Shown: positions 21,123 through 31,734 of the stretch, piece after piece | Numbering within the stretch: the stretch's first letter is position 1 | Layout: each line of letters begins with the position of its first letter | Source: Aplysia californica | Lineage: Eukaryota; Mollusca; Gastropoda; Aplysiida; Aplysiidae | Direction of reading: 5' to 3' | Length of the DNA stretch: 32,547 bases | Assembly: GCF_000002075.1 (NCBI RefSeq) | Contig: NW_004798155.1 | Coordinates: forward strand, 208,691-241,237 | Program-made: the position numbers and the translations under genes | The notes under the pieces: model-generated | Told to the model about the DNA's origin: nothing | What the model saw: the letters and a program-made list of their open reading frames with translations, nothing else | The model's database searches: none

Positions 21123-22426
21123 CAGTCAAACTCGGATATATATAACAATAACACGACAGACGCGACCGGCAATTTTTCCATGTTATAAGCAAGTCCTGTT
21201 ATAAAACTGTTACCAAGGGAAACTACCAATACAGTGGAACTCGGATTCAACGAGCTCGGATTCAACGAGAACTCGGATTCAACGAGATGAGATAGATTCC
21301 CTGTTTTTCTTCTTCTTTAAAATCAATAAAAAATAACCAGGATTCAACTAGCACTTAAATCAGCGAGTTCGGATTCAACGAAGTCGCTTCCAGGGTGAAC
21401 TGCCTCCGCAGACGTGGCTTTGCTCATTTTTCTTCCAGAACGAACTTTTTCTATTCCCGAAAACTATCCATTGCATCTGCATAGTGAACCATTATTCACG
21501 TAGCCGATTGCATGCGACCAATCAGCGGCTTTTTTTCATACCAACACATGAGTTGTTGGCACGCGCACGTGTCTACTCTGGCGTGTGTTGGGGTTGGATG
21601 GGCAGCCTGCACACGTGTGGCTGTGTGTGCGTGACTGGGGGGGGGGGGGGGGGGCACTAGCGGTCCGGGCGTTGAACGTCGCAGATACAAACGCGTCACA
21701 GCCTTTTTTTTCCCTTGGCAACTGATCATTATTACAATGATAAGCTAGTCTTGATGTATCTACGTAATGAATTGTGCGCTGGTCGATGGAATCTAAAGTT
21801 GCCGTATGCTAGGCTCTACACAGCAACGCTACTTTTTGGTAAACAATCGAGATGACAGTATCAAGACACAGACGTGTGCATTTGAAGGAATAGGTCTTTT
21901 TTTACACAGCTCATAATATGCAGGCATTTCAGGCACTATTTGTGACTTCTCTTTATAAATTACTTGCTCAGTGCCTGTAATTATCTACACAAAAACCTCT
22001 TGTTTGCTATAACGAACACTCAGATTCAACAAGATTTTAGGTCAGACCTGGCGATCTCATTGAATCCGAGTTCCACTGTACCATTGCACCTTCAGCTTAT
22101 TCGATTACCGCAGATCCTTTTCCAGTGGGCAATTTTGCTGACACTGAGACGGAATTAATCAGTGATCCCAGCACTGGGGGGGGGTGTAAATGTGTTTAAA
22201 AGTTTACGTTTAGGCAAGCGATCATACAAAGAGGCGAAATTTCTTGGTTGAGACAAAATTTAATGATTTGATGGACTGAAAGCTAGTTCATATACTGCAA
22301 GATCACTGTTATATCCGAGTCTGAGCAAATTGAGCCTCGATACAGCCAGGTTCATTATATTACTTACACTTATATAGAAAAAAAACCCAGGGAATTGATT
22401 TTATCACGGTTATATCCAAGTTCCTG
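21123..22426. mobile_element. pogo/Tigger-like MITE (M2), split by a nested element
   Basis: The left end CAGTCAAACTCGGATATATA follows TA (21121-21122). The right end, in reverse complement, reads CAGGAACTTGGATATAAC, and TA follows (22427-22428). A further CTCGGATATAACAG motif lies inverted at about 22308-22323. Bases 21232-22078 are a separate element inserted later. Without it, M2 would be about 455 bp. No coding. Confidence 0.6.
21232..22078. mobile_element. complete pogo/Tigger-like MITE (M1), 847 bp, nested in M2
   Basis: The ends CAGTGGAACTCGGATTCAAC and the inverted GTTCCACTG form a TIR of about 23 bp with one mismatch. Both ends are flanked by TA (21230-21231, 22079-22080), the Tc1/mariner-type target duplication. 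The left terminus repeats CTCGGATTCAACGAG three times in a row (21241-21284), with a fourth variant near 21366. A G-homopolymer lies at 21637-21654. There is no transposase, and a truncated sister is at 10641-11112. Confidence 0.88.
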
Positions 22427-22480
22427 TAATAACAGAGGCTGTTTTAAATGGACAGCACTTTATGCATCTGTGAACAAGTA

Positions 22481-23253
22481 TAGTGGGTGTCGCATTCAAT
22501 GAGGTTGCCGGGACCGGCTTGTTGTCCTCGTTGGATCTGTCCTCTTGTTGAATGTGACTGAGGCTAAAGTAAAGAAAGGAGACCAGTTATTATATTACAC
22601 GATGTACCAATAACAGTAATTAAAACAGTTGTTCCCCCTGATGACGAAAATCTCAAACAGCATCAGTATGCACGTGTTTTGACCGTCATTTCTGCCTTTT
22701 TAAATAATTTTTTTTACAGAACACTTCTCGTGTGGAAACATACCCTCTCACATCTAGGCCTAGATCTCCATAAAGTGAAGGCGGGAGCTTGGATTTTCTG
22801 ATCACGGGAAGAAAAGAAAATTTAAAAAAATTAAGGTCTCAATTAAGACCTACCCATCCAGAGTTCCTCCAGTTTCACACAGCCTGCATCGCGTTCCCAC
22901 CCACCCCCTTTCATCCCTACCGTAGGCTAACCCTTGCCCATCCTCTTGGCTTTGGTGCCCATATTATTACGAGGCACATTAGATCTAACAATACAATGTG
23001 TTAGGAATCGAGGATGGGCCTTGTGCTTCACGTGAGATGGAGAGGAAGGAGAAAAATTCTTCCCTTTTGGGGCCACTGATTGCTTTTATTTGGTTATCGC
23101 GACCTTGTTGAAAGCGGCTTCGGTCTGTTTGGAACCTCGTTGGAGCCGACGTACATTTACAAAGAGATATAGAGGAAAAATCAGGGAATAAGGATTGTTT
23201 CGTTGGAGCCGACTTCTCGTTGAATGTGACCTCGTTGAATGCGGCACCCACTG
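22481..23253. mobile_element. pogo/Tigger-like MITE (M3), 773 bp
   Basis: The left end TAGTGGGTGTCGCATTCAAT and the right end (reverse complement CAGTGGGTGCCGCATTCAAC) are flanked by TA on both sides (22479-22480, 23254-23255). Variants of the terminal word, such as CTTGTTGAAAG, CTCGTTGGAGCCGAC and CTCGTTGAATGTGAC, recur inside the right end. The element ends 83 bases from the NADAR stop codon. Confidence 0.83.
23085..23090 (-). promoter_or_regulatory. possible poly(A) signal for the NADAR gene
   Basis: The minus strand reads AATAAA about 250 bases beyond the NADAR stop codon. It lies inside the 22481-23253 MITE, so if used the element would supply the gene's 3' end. No transcript evidence is available. 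Other AATAAA words occur further downstream on the same strand, for example near 19553. Confidence 0.35.
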
Positions 23254-23335
23254 TACTGCTTCAGTTATTTTTTTAACATTTGTATGTATATCTATATATA
23301 TATTATCCGGGGCACAATCACGCACATGTCTCCTC

Positions 23336-23554
23336 TCACTGCGGGTCCTCCCTCTCGTCGTCCAATAGCTCGTCTCTGACTGCCGTGAGGATCTGACCCA
23401 GTTTGTTCTTGCCCCTCCAGGTCGCTCGGTTTTGGGCTTTTGGGTTCAAGAGTCCCAGACCGATGCCCCAGATGCGGTCTCGGGGACTGGCCTCCACCAG
23501 TGTGGCAGGATATGTTGCCAAAAGTTGTTTACGCAGATCCTCGTTTTGTTCAAA
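23336..23554 (-). CDS. NADAR gene coding exon 3 (residues 112-183) with stop
   Basis: The exon follows a strong polypyrimidine tract and acceptor (TTTTCTTTTCAG). It encodes FEQNEDLRKQLLATYP, then LVEASPRDRIWGIG and WRGKNKLGQILTAVRDEL, then a short acidic tail (LDDEREDPQ) and TGA at 23336-23338. It starts in phase 0, matching exon 2, and holds the C-terminal catalytic-region motifs. GC content is clearly higher than the surroundings, as expected for conserved coding sequence in AT-rich DNA. Confidence 0.94.
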   Translation of the reverse strand, partial: FEQNEDLRKQLLATYPATLVEASPRDRIWGIGLGLLNPKAQNRATWRGKNKLGQILTAVRDELLDDEREDPQ

Positions 23555-26500
23555 CTGAAAAGAAAAAAAACAAACCCCGACATAATACAGTGGGAGCTAT
23601 TTATAATGACAATTAAAATGAAGAGAAAACTTGAGTAATGAAACCAACTTAATACAGTGAGAGCAATTTATACAACAAGTAACAAGAGTTAGAAAATAGA
23701 CTAAAGAGAAATCTTGAGTAATGAAACAATTTTTTATTTCCATTTTCCCATTTTTATCACTCTACTCTTATAAACAATTTTCTGGAATAGAGAGACGTTC
23801 TATTAAAAATTTTGGTAATAGTAATAGCGAGAGAACACACAGTGGCCCAACCATTAACTCGTTTCCTACCGCCCAAAATCCAGCACTGGCCCAGGGCTAT
23901 TCCCTGACCTATTTTTACGTCCCTGCCCCTACAAAGGAAAATGTCAAAATACCCAACTTAACACACACAAACGATATGTATCATATGGCCCATCAAACTG
24001 AAGGTTAAAAAATAATCTATCAGATAGTGATACAATATTGAAGATTTATTCCAATTATATTATTATTAGTATGGGGTTTCTAAAAGTGACTATGCAATAT
24101 CGAAGGTGGCATATATGAAATCAACAATTTTCCAGCTTTGAAAGGTTATCTAAAAAAAAGTACAACAGCATCATTCAAACTTCCCAGGTAGGTTGCCTCA
24201 AGTAATACAAAGAAATGCTGAAAGTTATGTATGTATACCTATTATAGAAGTGAAAATATAAGACATATAGCCCTACTGAAGTCAGGGGAACGCTTTTCTT
24301 CTCATTTTTACGTTTCGAAGAGGACAAAAAAAATCCCTGAAAAGACTAAAAATCGTCTCTCTGTGCTATATTTTCTTTCGTATCTGCTTACAGGAAGTCT
24401 ATTCTATTATTTTGAAAACGTGGATCGGCCAAGAAATTTGTGTCTTTTCATTACTGGATTGGAATAGATAGCGAGCCACTCGAGCCGTATTTTGCGGCTC
24501 TTGGTCCAGCGAGGACAGATAAATGCAGCTTGCGGAAGGAAAAGTGTTACACCTCTCCACATTGGTCATTTTGTTGTTTAGCAAGTGCAACCATTCCTCC
24601 CCCTCCCCTCCCCCCCCCTTTTCCCTGCAGTCATGTTTTTCCATCCTTAAATGACTATTCTCATTCAGATAAAATTTGCCAACAGCAACTACATGTTAAA
24701 GAAAGCAAGAAAGCACTTTACATGAAAGAAGTTACAAACAGCAGTCAAGGGCATAATCATTGTTATCATTTCATCGAATAAGCATTTTGCTTCTACTTCT
24801 ATTTCCCCCCTCCCTTAAAGGCATTCACAGGGTTGCACAAAGACTGCCTGGCCAACATGCTCACTCCACATTTTCAAAGTAACCATCTCAGTCTCCCATA
24901 AGGAATACAGCAAGTCAGCCTGTCTGTAAGAGGCCTACACAGCAAAGTCCACATGTTTCCAAATCAGCTGACTGCAGACCTGACAACCCCTCCATGACCA
25001 AAAATATGTATCTAAGAATCCTCCCTAAAAATGACTAATTAGAGCCTCCAGAACCCCAGTGGATTAACCCTTCCAGCCCCAGCCATTTTTGTGCGCTCTC
25101 TAACCCCAGTCCCAGCCAATACAGCAGTGTTTCAGAAAAAGAGCCATGCATTCTAAAAAAAGGGATGTAGTATCTTTGTAATGAGGTTTAGATAATAACA
25201 TATATAACAATGTTCAAAGGTAAATGAACAAATAGGCTACATTGTATTATGAAGATTAAAGTTAAAGTTTAATAAGGTTCAATAATTTCGAAAAATATGC
25301 AACTTCGGTACCCTCAAAAACTAAGAATATATATGCTCTTGAGATGGTGGGAGGTACAAGTGCTGCTGAAAATATACACGCACGGGGCCGGAACGGTTAA
25401 GATACCATAATGTTACAAACTGAAACTAACAAATAATCATGTTTAGTAAATATACCAGATTTTATGCAAATTTGATCAGGGTTCTTCAATGGGAAATTTT
25501 TTTTTTTTAAATGGAAGACTCTGATTTTATCGGAGTGCTCGGCAGGTCTGTGAGTGCCATGTAGGCCTACCTGTCTGTAGCAGAGGGGGTCCGAGTAGAC
25601 TACTGTACCGTTAAGTTCCATTCCCAAAAACACACAATCTTACCAGGAAAAACAGGCAACCGAGTCAATGATTTTACAACTGTTCTTAATAACTTTCTTT
25701 GATGTGGGTGTTTTATTTTATACCCACTTTGACTCAGTTTAGATCATTTAGGAGGCAGGCCTCCGAACCGTTCTGTCACTGACAACACGGGCTGAGAGGA
25801 ATCCACAATCCCAGCAGAAAGACCGAGATACTCCATAAAAATTCTCCCCACACACACACGGAAACTGAACTAAGGCCTCCTGCGCGCCTAAGCACTACAC
25901 CGCAGACGCTGTTGATTTTACTAACGTGAGTTCACAAACCTTCTGTTGTGCTTGTTTTAGTTTTAGTAAGGTTTAACTGCGTTCGCAACTGCATATGGTC
26001 ATATGAGCGTCAAGGGGTGGATGTCAACAGAGATCTCCAAACGGGGAATCAGACTTACTCTGCTCACCTCTCTAGCCTCAACAGCACAAAGTCTGCTTCG
26101 ACTATCAAGGCACCCCGGAAACAGCAGTTAACAAGAGAGTGACACACATAAAAAAGAAGTACAGGAAAAATGATGAGAGTAAGGATGAGGAAAGAAAAAA
26201 CAGTAGTCCCCCTTATGTTGTTTCGGCACAGTATGAGCATGACATTGATAAATCAGCCCATTTACAATTCTACTGTGCATAAGAACATGTTAATATCCCC
26301 CCTTTGGGAATGGCCTAAAGACAACTTCAGTCAGTAGCACTGCCCTGGTGGGGGGCCAAATACCTTCGCTAAAGTGGCAGTCCGCACAATGTCTTCTGCC
26401 TTTGATGTCCAAACATCTTTCTCAAAATTTTTGACCTTCCTCCCAAAACGCTTTTGTTCCACTGGGTTTGAGGATCCTAAGATCTTTTTCTTCATTTCTT

Positions 26501-27839
26501 CATCCTTGAATTGAACTGCAATAAAAAAAAAATATATTTTAAAAAATCACAAAAGCTATTCCTCGACAACAATGCAGATGGATTCTGAATACTCAAAACA
26601 AATCTGTGAGGCATCATGGTGAAATCGGGCGCTCGTCAAAATAATGAAATCGAAGAAACTGTCATTTTTCAGTCCATATTTGGAAATTTTAATCAATTTT
26701 CTGTTCTCTGACTCAACACCTTTAAGGTCCATCTAAAAACACATTTCTGTGTGGATTTTACTGAAAAATGTTGATTTAAGGCACAAAAATGTACATTTGC
26801 AGTTTCTAAGGACTCTCAAGCTTTGGCGGCCATATTCTCACTAACTTTACCTCTGAAACCAGGCGACCCCACCTCCTTCAATCACCAATTCTATTCACGA
26901 TGATAGATAAGTAGGCTATTTTTTCACTGAAAGCAAGACAAATTACCAAACTTTAAAATGATACCAATAACACCACATATCCCAAAATTGACGAGCACCT
27001 TATTCCACCGCACCAAGACACACAAGTACTATCAGGGGAAAGGAAAAGCATGAGAGCTAGACAAACAAAAAAAACTACCTTAACAATTGACAAACAATCA
27101 TTCTTCTCCTATAAAATGCAGCTGGCATGAAGAACACGTCGGCTCACCAATTCGCAGCTCTTCCTTTTTAAAAGAGCAGGAAGCTATAGCAATTTTATGT
27201 CTCTTTCCCCACAAACATAATCAGTGTTGACTATTAGTAATTAGTAGATTTAACATGAATTCATGCTGAAACAAAAACTATTGACTAAGTTACGTGAAAT
27301 GCAAAAAAATTCAATGGAAGATGAACATTATGAATGCTGAAATGACATTCTTTGGTATCTTTTTCTTTTCTCTTCTCCAACAAAAAGTTAAAGTTAAAGC
27401 AATTCCCCAATCCGAAGTAGCCCTATACATGACATGTTGTCCTTCCTTTCACAGGATATCATAATCAACACATTTCATTTAACCATCTCGAACTACAACC
27501 CCTCAACCTCAAGGAACGTGCAGAGTAGCTATGTGCTATTCCCAAAGTGCAACCTATATTATGTTCCATTCCAGGTAGACCATTACATATGATGCTGAAT
27601 ATGCAGAAAAAAAAGAAAACTGAACTTTTTATTCAAGTTTACAACCTCTAACGTAACACAGACACCTTTACAAATCAGTACATGTAGAAAATAGAGATGA
27701 CATAGAAAACCATCAAGTGACATGCTCTTCAAAGTAGATAGCAAAACAGAAGAAAGAGACAAAAAAACGCATCATGTGTGTGTCGATTGTGAGCCAGACA
27801 GAGGTGTCACCCATGAACAGTTTGCCCATGTTTAGCATG

Positions 27840-27870
<31 letters not shown>

Positions 27871-28702
27871 GCTAAAACTCCGTGAATAGTAACACTGGGG
27901 TAACAAATTATGTAACCTTCGGTAAGTTATTGCCTACTGTGGAGAGAGTACACATACATGATATAATATGAGCACATGCACAGAACTCGATGTATTTCAA
28001 GACAGTATTGGCATTAGGTCTTCTCCCTTCTCTAGTCAAGAGTACATTACACTACACCATGTTGAGTCTGATGAACTCTTGCTGCATCTGTTCTGTGTGA
28101 GTGTTTAGTAGATTAAACAAACTGATAGTGTCAAAGAGAAAGCACAGTGCGCACACCCTGCAGCTCAAATGACACTTACTCAAAGAGGCAGATGAAAAAA
28201 AAACCCAACTCCACAACGTAAGTAGAACAGTGAGCCACAGCTTGATCTACAGTGAGTAGGCCTAACTTGATGGAAATAGCCAAGTCCTGCCCAAGGACCA
28301 AGGGATGTAACTCAGTATTTGCAAGTCATTTCTTCAAACTTTGGTGAACAATTAAAACTTCCCTTTACCAGGCATGCTATTTGTGCAATTACTGAAAACC
28401 GAAAACATGACTCAATCAAAGAAAATCTGGTCTGGCAGGTTTCAGGTGTTGCAATGATATGCAGGCACAGGAAAAGGTCGCCATGAAAAACACACCAGAT
28501 GCACAGACAGAAATGTTTCACCTGCTTTTGAGTACATCATGTACTGCTCGGCACAGTTGAAGATGATGCCGTCAATCTCAAACTTGGCAGGGTGGTGCTG
28601 ACTGAAAGGAGAGGCCTTCCCGAAGAAACAGTGGAAAGTTTCTTTGTTGTCAACCCCATCTGCTTTACAAGTCTTCGACTTCATCTCATCCTTCGCTGCC
28701 AT
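23336..28702 (-). CDS. NADAR (YbiA-like/DUF1768) domain protein, 3 coding exons, complete, 183 aa
   Basis: Joined exons 28702-28522, 26515-26364 and 23554-23336 give 552 nt (183 codons plus TGA) with no internal stop. Nearly the whole protein is one NADAR domain. Visible motifs: FFGKASPFS (26-34), FEIDGIIFNCAEQYMMYSKA (41-60), GRKVKNF plus W96 (85-96), LVEASPRDRIWGIG (130-143) and WRGKNKLGQIL (157-167). From family knowledge, the Glu of the EQY motif and the Asp/Trp of the DxxWGIG motif belong to the active-site region of YbiA; all are present (E52, D137, W140), so the enzyme looks intact. No signal peptide or membrane segment is seen, so it is probably cytosolic or nuclear. The start ATG (28700-28702) has A at -3 and G at +4, and an in-frame TGA lies at 28721-28723. 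Bacterial relatives hydrolyse N-glycosidic bonds of damaged riboflavin intermediates, or ADP-ribose on DNA guanine; the animal substrate is not shown by the sequence. A possible 5'-UTR acceptor (CCCCTCAG) lies just above 28764, but the promoter and first exon were not identified. Confidence 0.93.
23555..25063. other. NADAR intron 2, 3' part; no further feature
   Basis: This stretch contains AT-rich sequence, a near-duplicate AATACAGTG(G/A)GAGC phrase at about 23586 and 23652, and a C/T-rich tract at 24596-24627. Frames here (for example 24440-24781 plus strand) have no family similarity. A TTAACTCGTTTCCTACCGCC segment near 23852 resembles a piggyBac-like end, but no matching partner was found. 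Confidence 0.5.
25064..25400. mobile_element. piggyBac-like MITE with TTAA target sites, in NADAR intron 2
   Basis: The 5' end reads TTAACCCTTCCAGCCCCAGC and the 3' end, in reverse complement, TTAACCGTTCCGGCCCCGTG. A C-start TIR of about 14 bp flanked by TTAA (25064-25067, 25397-25400) is the piggyBac signature. The body is about 330 bp with no transposase. A second TAACCCCAGTCCCAGCC near 25101 repeats the terminal motif. Confidence 0.78.
25401..25701. other. NADAR intron 2, unassigned
   Basis: No shared repeat or coding block was recognised. Confidence 0.4.
25702..25921 (-). mobile_element. tRNA-derived SINE, same family as 362-598
   Basis: The minus strand starts with a tRNA-like head (GTCTGCGGTGTAGTGCTTAG, then AGTTCAGTTTCC as a weak B box). 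It continues GGGGAGAATTTTTATGGAGT, CTCGGTCTTTCTGCTGGGAT and GCCTGCCTCCTAAATGATCT, and ends GTATAAAATAAAAC. This is the fuller single-unit form of the family. It is in sense orientation within NADAR intron 2. Confidence 0.75.
25954..26358 (+). repeat. interspersed repeat family A, long form, abutting the exon 2 splice donor
   Basis: The copy runs from GTTTTAGTTTTAGTAAGG through CAACTGCATATGGTCATATG, CTGCTTCGACTATCAAGGCA and CCCCTTTGGGAATGGCCTAA to GCACTGCCCTGGTGGGGGG. It matches 30655-31045 along its length. The segment between the head and the GAGAGTRACA block (about 115 bp) is missing from the short copies. The 3' boundary falls within about 5 bases of the exon 2 donor at 26363. Confidence 0.83.
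26364..26515 (-). CDS. NADAR gene coding exon 2 (residues 61/62-111)
   Basis: There is no ATG-initiated frame here; the exon is recognised from the NADAR core QFKDEEMKKKILGSSNP and GRKVKNFEKDVW. The acceptor is TTTATTGCAG (ending at 26516) and the donor is GCGAAG followed by GTATTTGG, so intron 2 is phase 0. Length 152 nt (two split-codon bases plus 50 codons). A family-A repeat abuts the donor side and a family-B repeat lies about 85 bases from the acceptor side. Confidence 0.92.
26601..26888 (-). repeat. interspersed repeat family B, copy 2, in NADAR intron 1
   Basis: The reverse complement reads TGATTGAAGGAGGTGGGGTC, TTTTTCAGTAAAATCCACAC, TGTGTTTTTAGATGGACCTT and GATTTCACCATGATGCCTCA, in the same order as 20229-20532. 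It ends about 85 bases upstream of the exon 2 acceptor and runs in sense with the NADAR gene. Confidence 0.8.
26889..28521. other. NADAR intron 1, remaining part; (TA)n at 27843-27870
   Basis: Apart from the TA microsatellite and a short TTAAAGTTAAAGC duplication near 27387, nothing was recognised. Splice ends agree with GT (28520-28521) and AG (26516-26517) on the minus strand. Confidence 0.55.
28522..28702 (-). CDS. NADAR gene coding exon 1 (residues 1-60 plus 1 nt)
   Basis: It encodes a short charged N-terminus (1-20) followed by the first NADAR motifs: FHCFFGKASPFS, the F-x-I-D-G-x-x-F strand and the EQYMMY helix. The exon ends in GCAG followed by GTGAAA on the minus strand. Intron 1 is therefore phase 1: the last G joins TT of exon 2 to make Val61, giving KAVQFKDEE, the expected NADAR sequence. 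Open reading continues past the donor for about 26 codons, but that extension has no family similarity. Confidence 0.94.
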
Positions 28703-30654
<1,952 letters not shown>

Positions 30655-31045
30655 ATTAGTAGAGGGTTTTACGGCGCTCGCAACTGCATAAGGTCATATG
30701 AGCGCCAAGGGGTGGGTGTCAACAGAGAAGTCCTTACAGGGAATCGGACTTAATCTGCTCACCTCTGTAGCTTCAACAGCACAAGGTCTGCTTCGACTAT
30801 CAAGGCACCCCGGAAATAGCAGGTCACAAGAGTATGACAAAACATACAAAAGAAGTAGAGGAAAACGACAATAGTAAGGATTAGGAAAGAAAAAGCAGCA
30901 GTTCCCTGTTGCAGATCAGGCACAGTCATGAGTGTGACATGATGAATGAGCCAATTTACAATAATTCTACTGTGCTTGAACGAGAAATGTCCCCCCTTTG
31001 GGAATGGCCTAAAGACACTACAGTCAGTGGCACTGCATCGGGGGG
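30655..31045 (+). repeat. interspersed repeat family A, long form
   Basis: It matches 25954-26358 block for block: GGCGCTCGCAACTGCATAAG, CTGCTTCGACTATCAAGGCA, AACATACAAAAGAAGTAGAG and CCCCTTTGGGAATGGCCTAA. The 3' end (GCACTGCATCGGGGGGTC) lies directly against the LINE coding remnant. Confidence 0.83.
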
Positions 31046-31440
31046 TCATAAATGCGTTTGAGATGTGGTGCTACCGTAGAATGTCCATAAAAAGTTGGGG
31101 GGGGGGGGGAATCAAAAACAAACAAACAAAAAAACCAAAGAGGTGTTTCAGATTCTACACACAAGACAAACCCTGCAGAATAAAATTATAAAATGTAGAA
31201 AAATACAATACTATGGCCACTTAAAAACGACACGAGACTATTGTGAAAGGGGTGCTTGAAGGAAAGATGTGGGACAGGAGTGCCAGAAGAAGAATAACAT
31301 GGATGGACAACATAAGAACATGGACTGGCCCGGATATGGCAGAATGTGCAACGGCGGCTCGAGACCGTGAAGGATGGAGGGTTGTCAGAGATGACACCTC
31401 CAGATCATATCAGAGAAGGAAAGAGGTGTTGTGTGTTCTG
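31046..31440 (+). mobile_element. LINE C-terminal coding remnant
   Basis: The plus strand gives AFEMWCYRRMSIKSW, then a G-run and an A-rich stretch that break the frame. It continues IIKCRKIQYYGHLKRHETIV, ITWMDNIRTWTG and AARDREGWRVVRDDT. This order (AFEMWCYRRM, YxGHxxR, W(M)DNI..WTG, DRxxWR) is typical of the C-terminal part of non-LTR retrotransposon polyproteins. It is 5'-truncated and decayed; the clade was not settled. Confidence 0.82.
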
Positions 31441-31734
31441 AGGGTGTCTGTTCCAGAGTCACTGCAGCGTCGTAATGTACCGTCTTGGTCTTCATCTTGC
31501 TCTATTGCCAAAGCACATGGTGTTGTAAGCTTGATGTAAACCTGGAAGTAAAGTAACCAATCAAACAAATCTGTTAGAGTAGCCATGAGTCTTTCTGACG
31601 CAACAACCACAGCACAGAAAGAGAGCTCTTCCGTCCGACATGAATGACATGCTTGCTCTTGCTGACTGTGATTTAGGAAAAGTTGTTTTGCAGAGCCTTT
31701 ATTAAATCTATCAGCAGTTTTTTAAAATATACAA

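Noticed and set aside
23850-24290. Second piggyBac-like element starting at TTAACTCGTTTCC
   Set aside because: No matching inverted end with TTAA was found on the right.
24440-24781. 113-codon plus-strand frame in NADAR intron 2
   Set aside because: No family match; it crosses a C/T-rich low-complexity tract and opposes the real gene.
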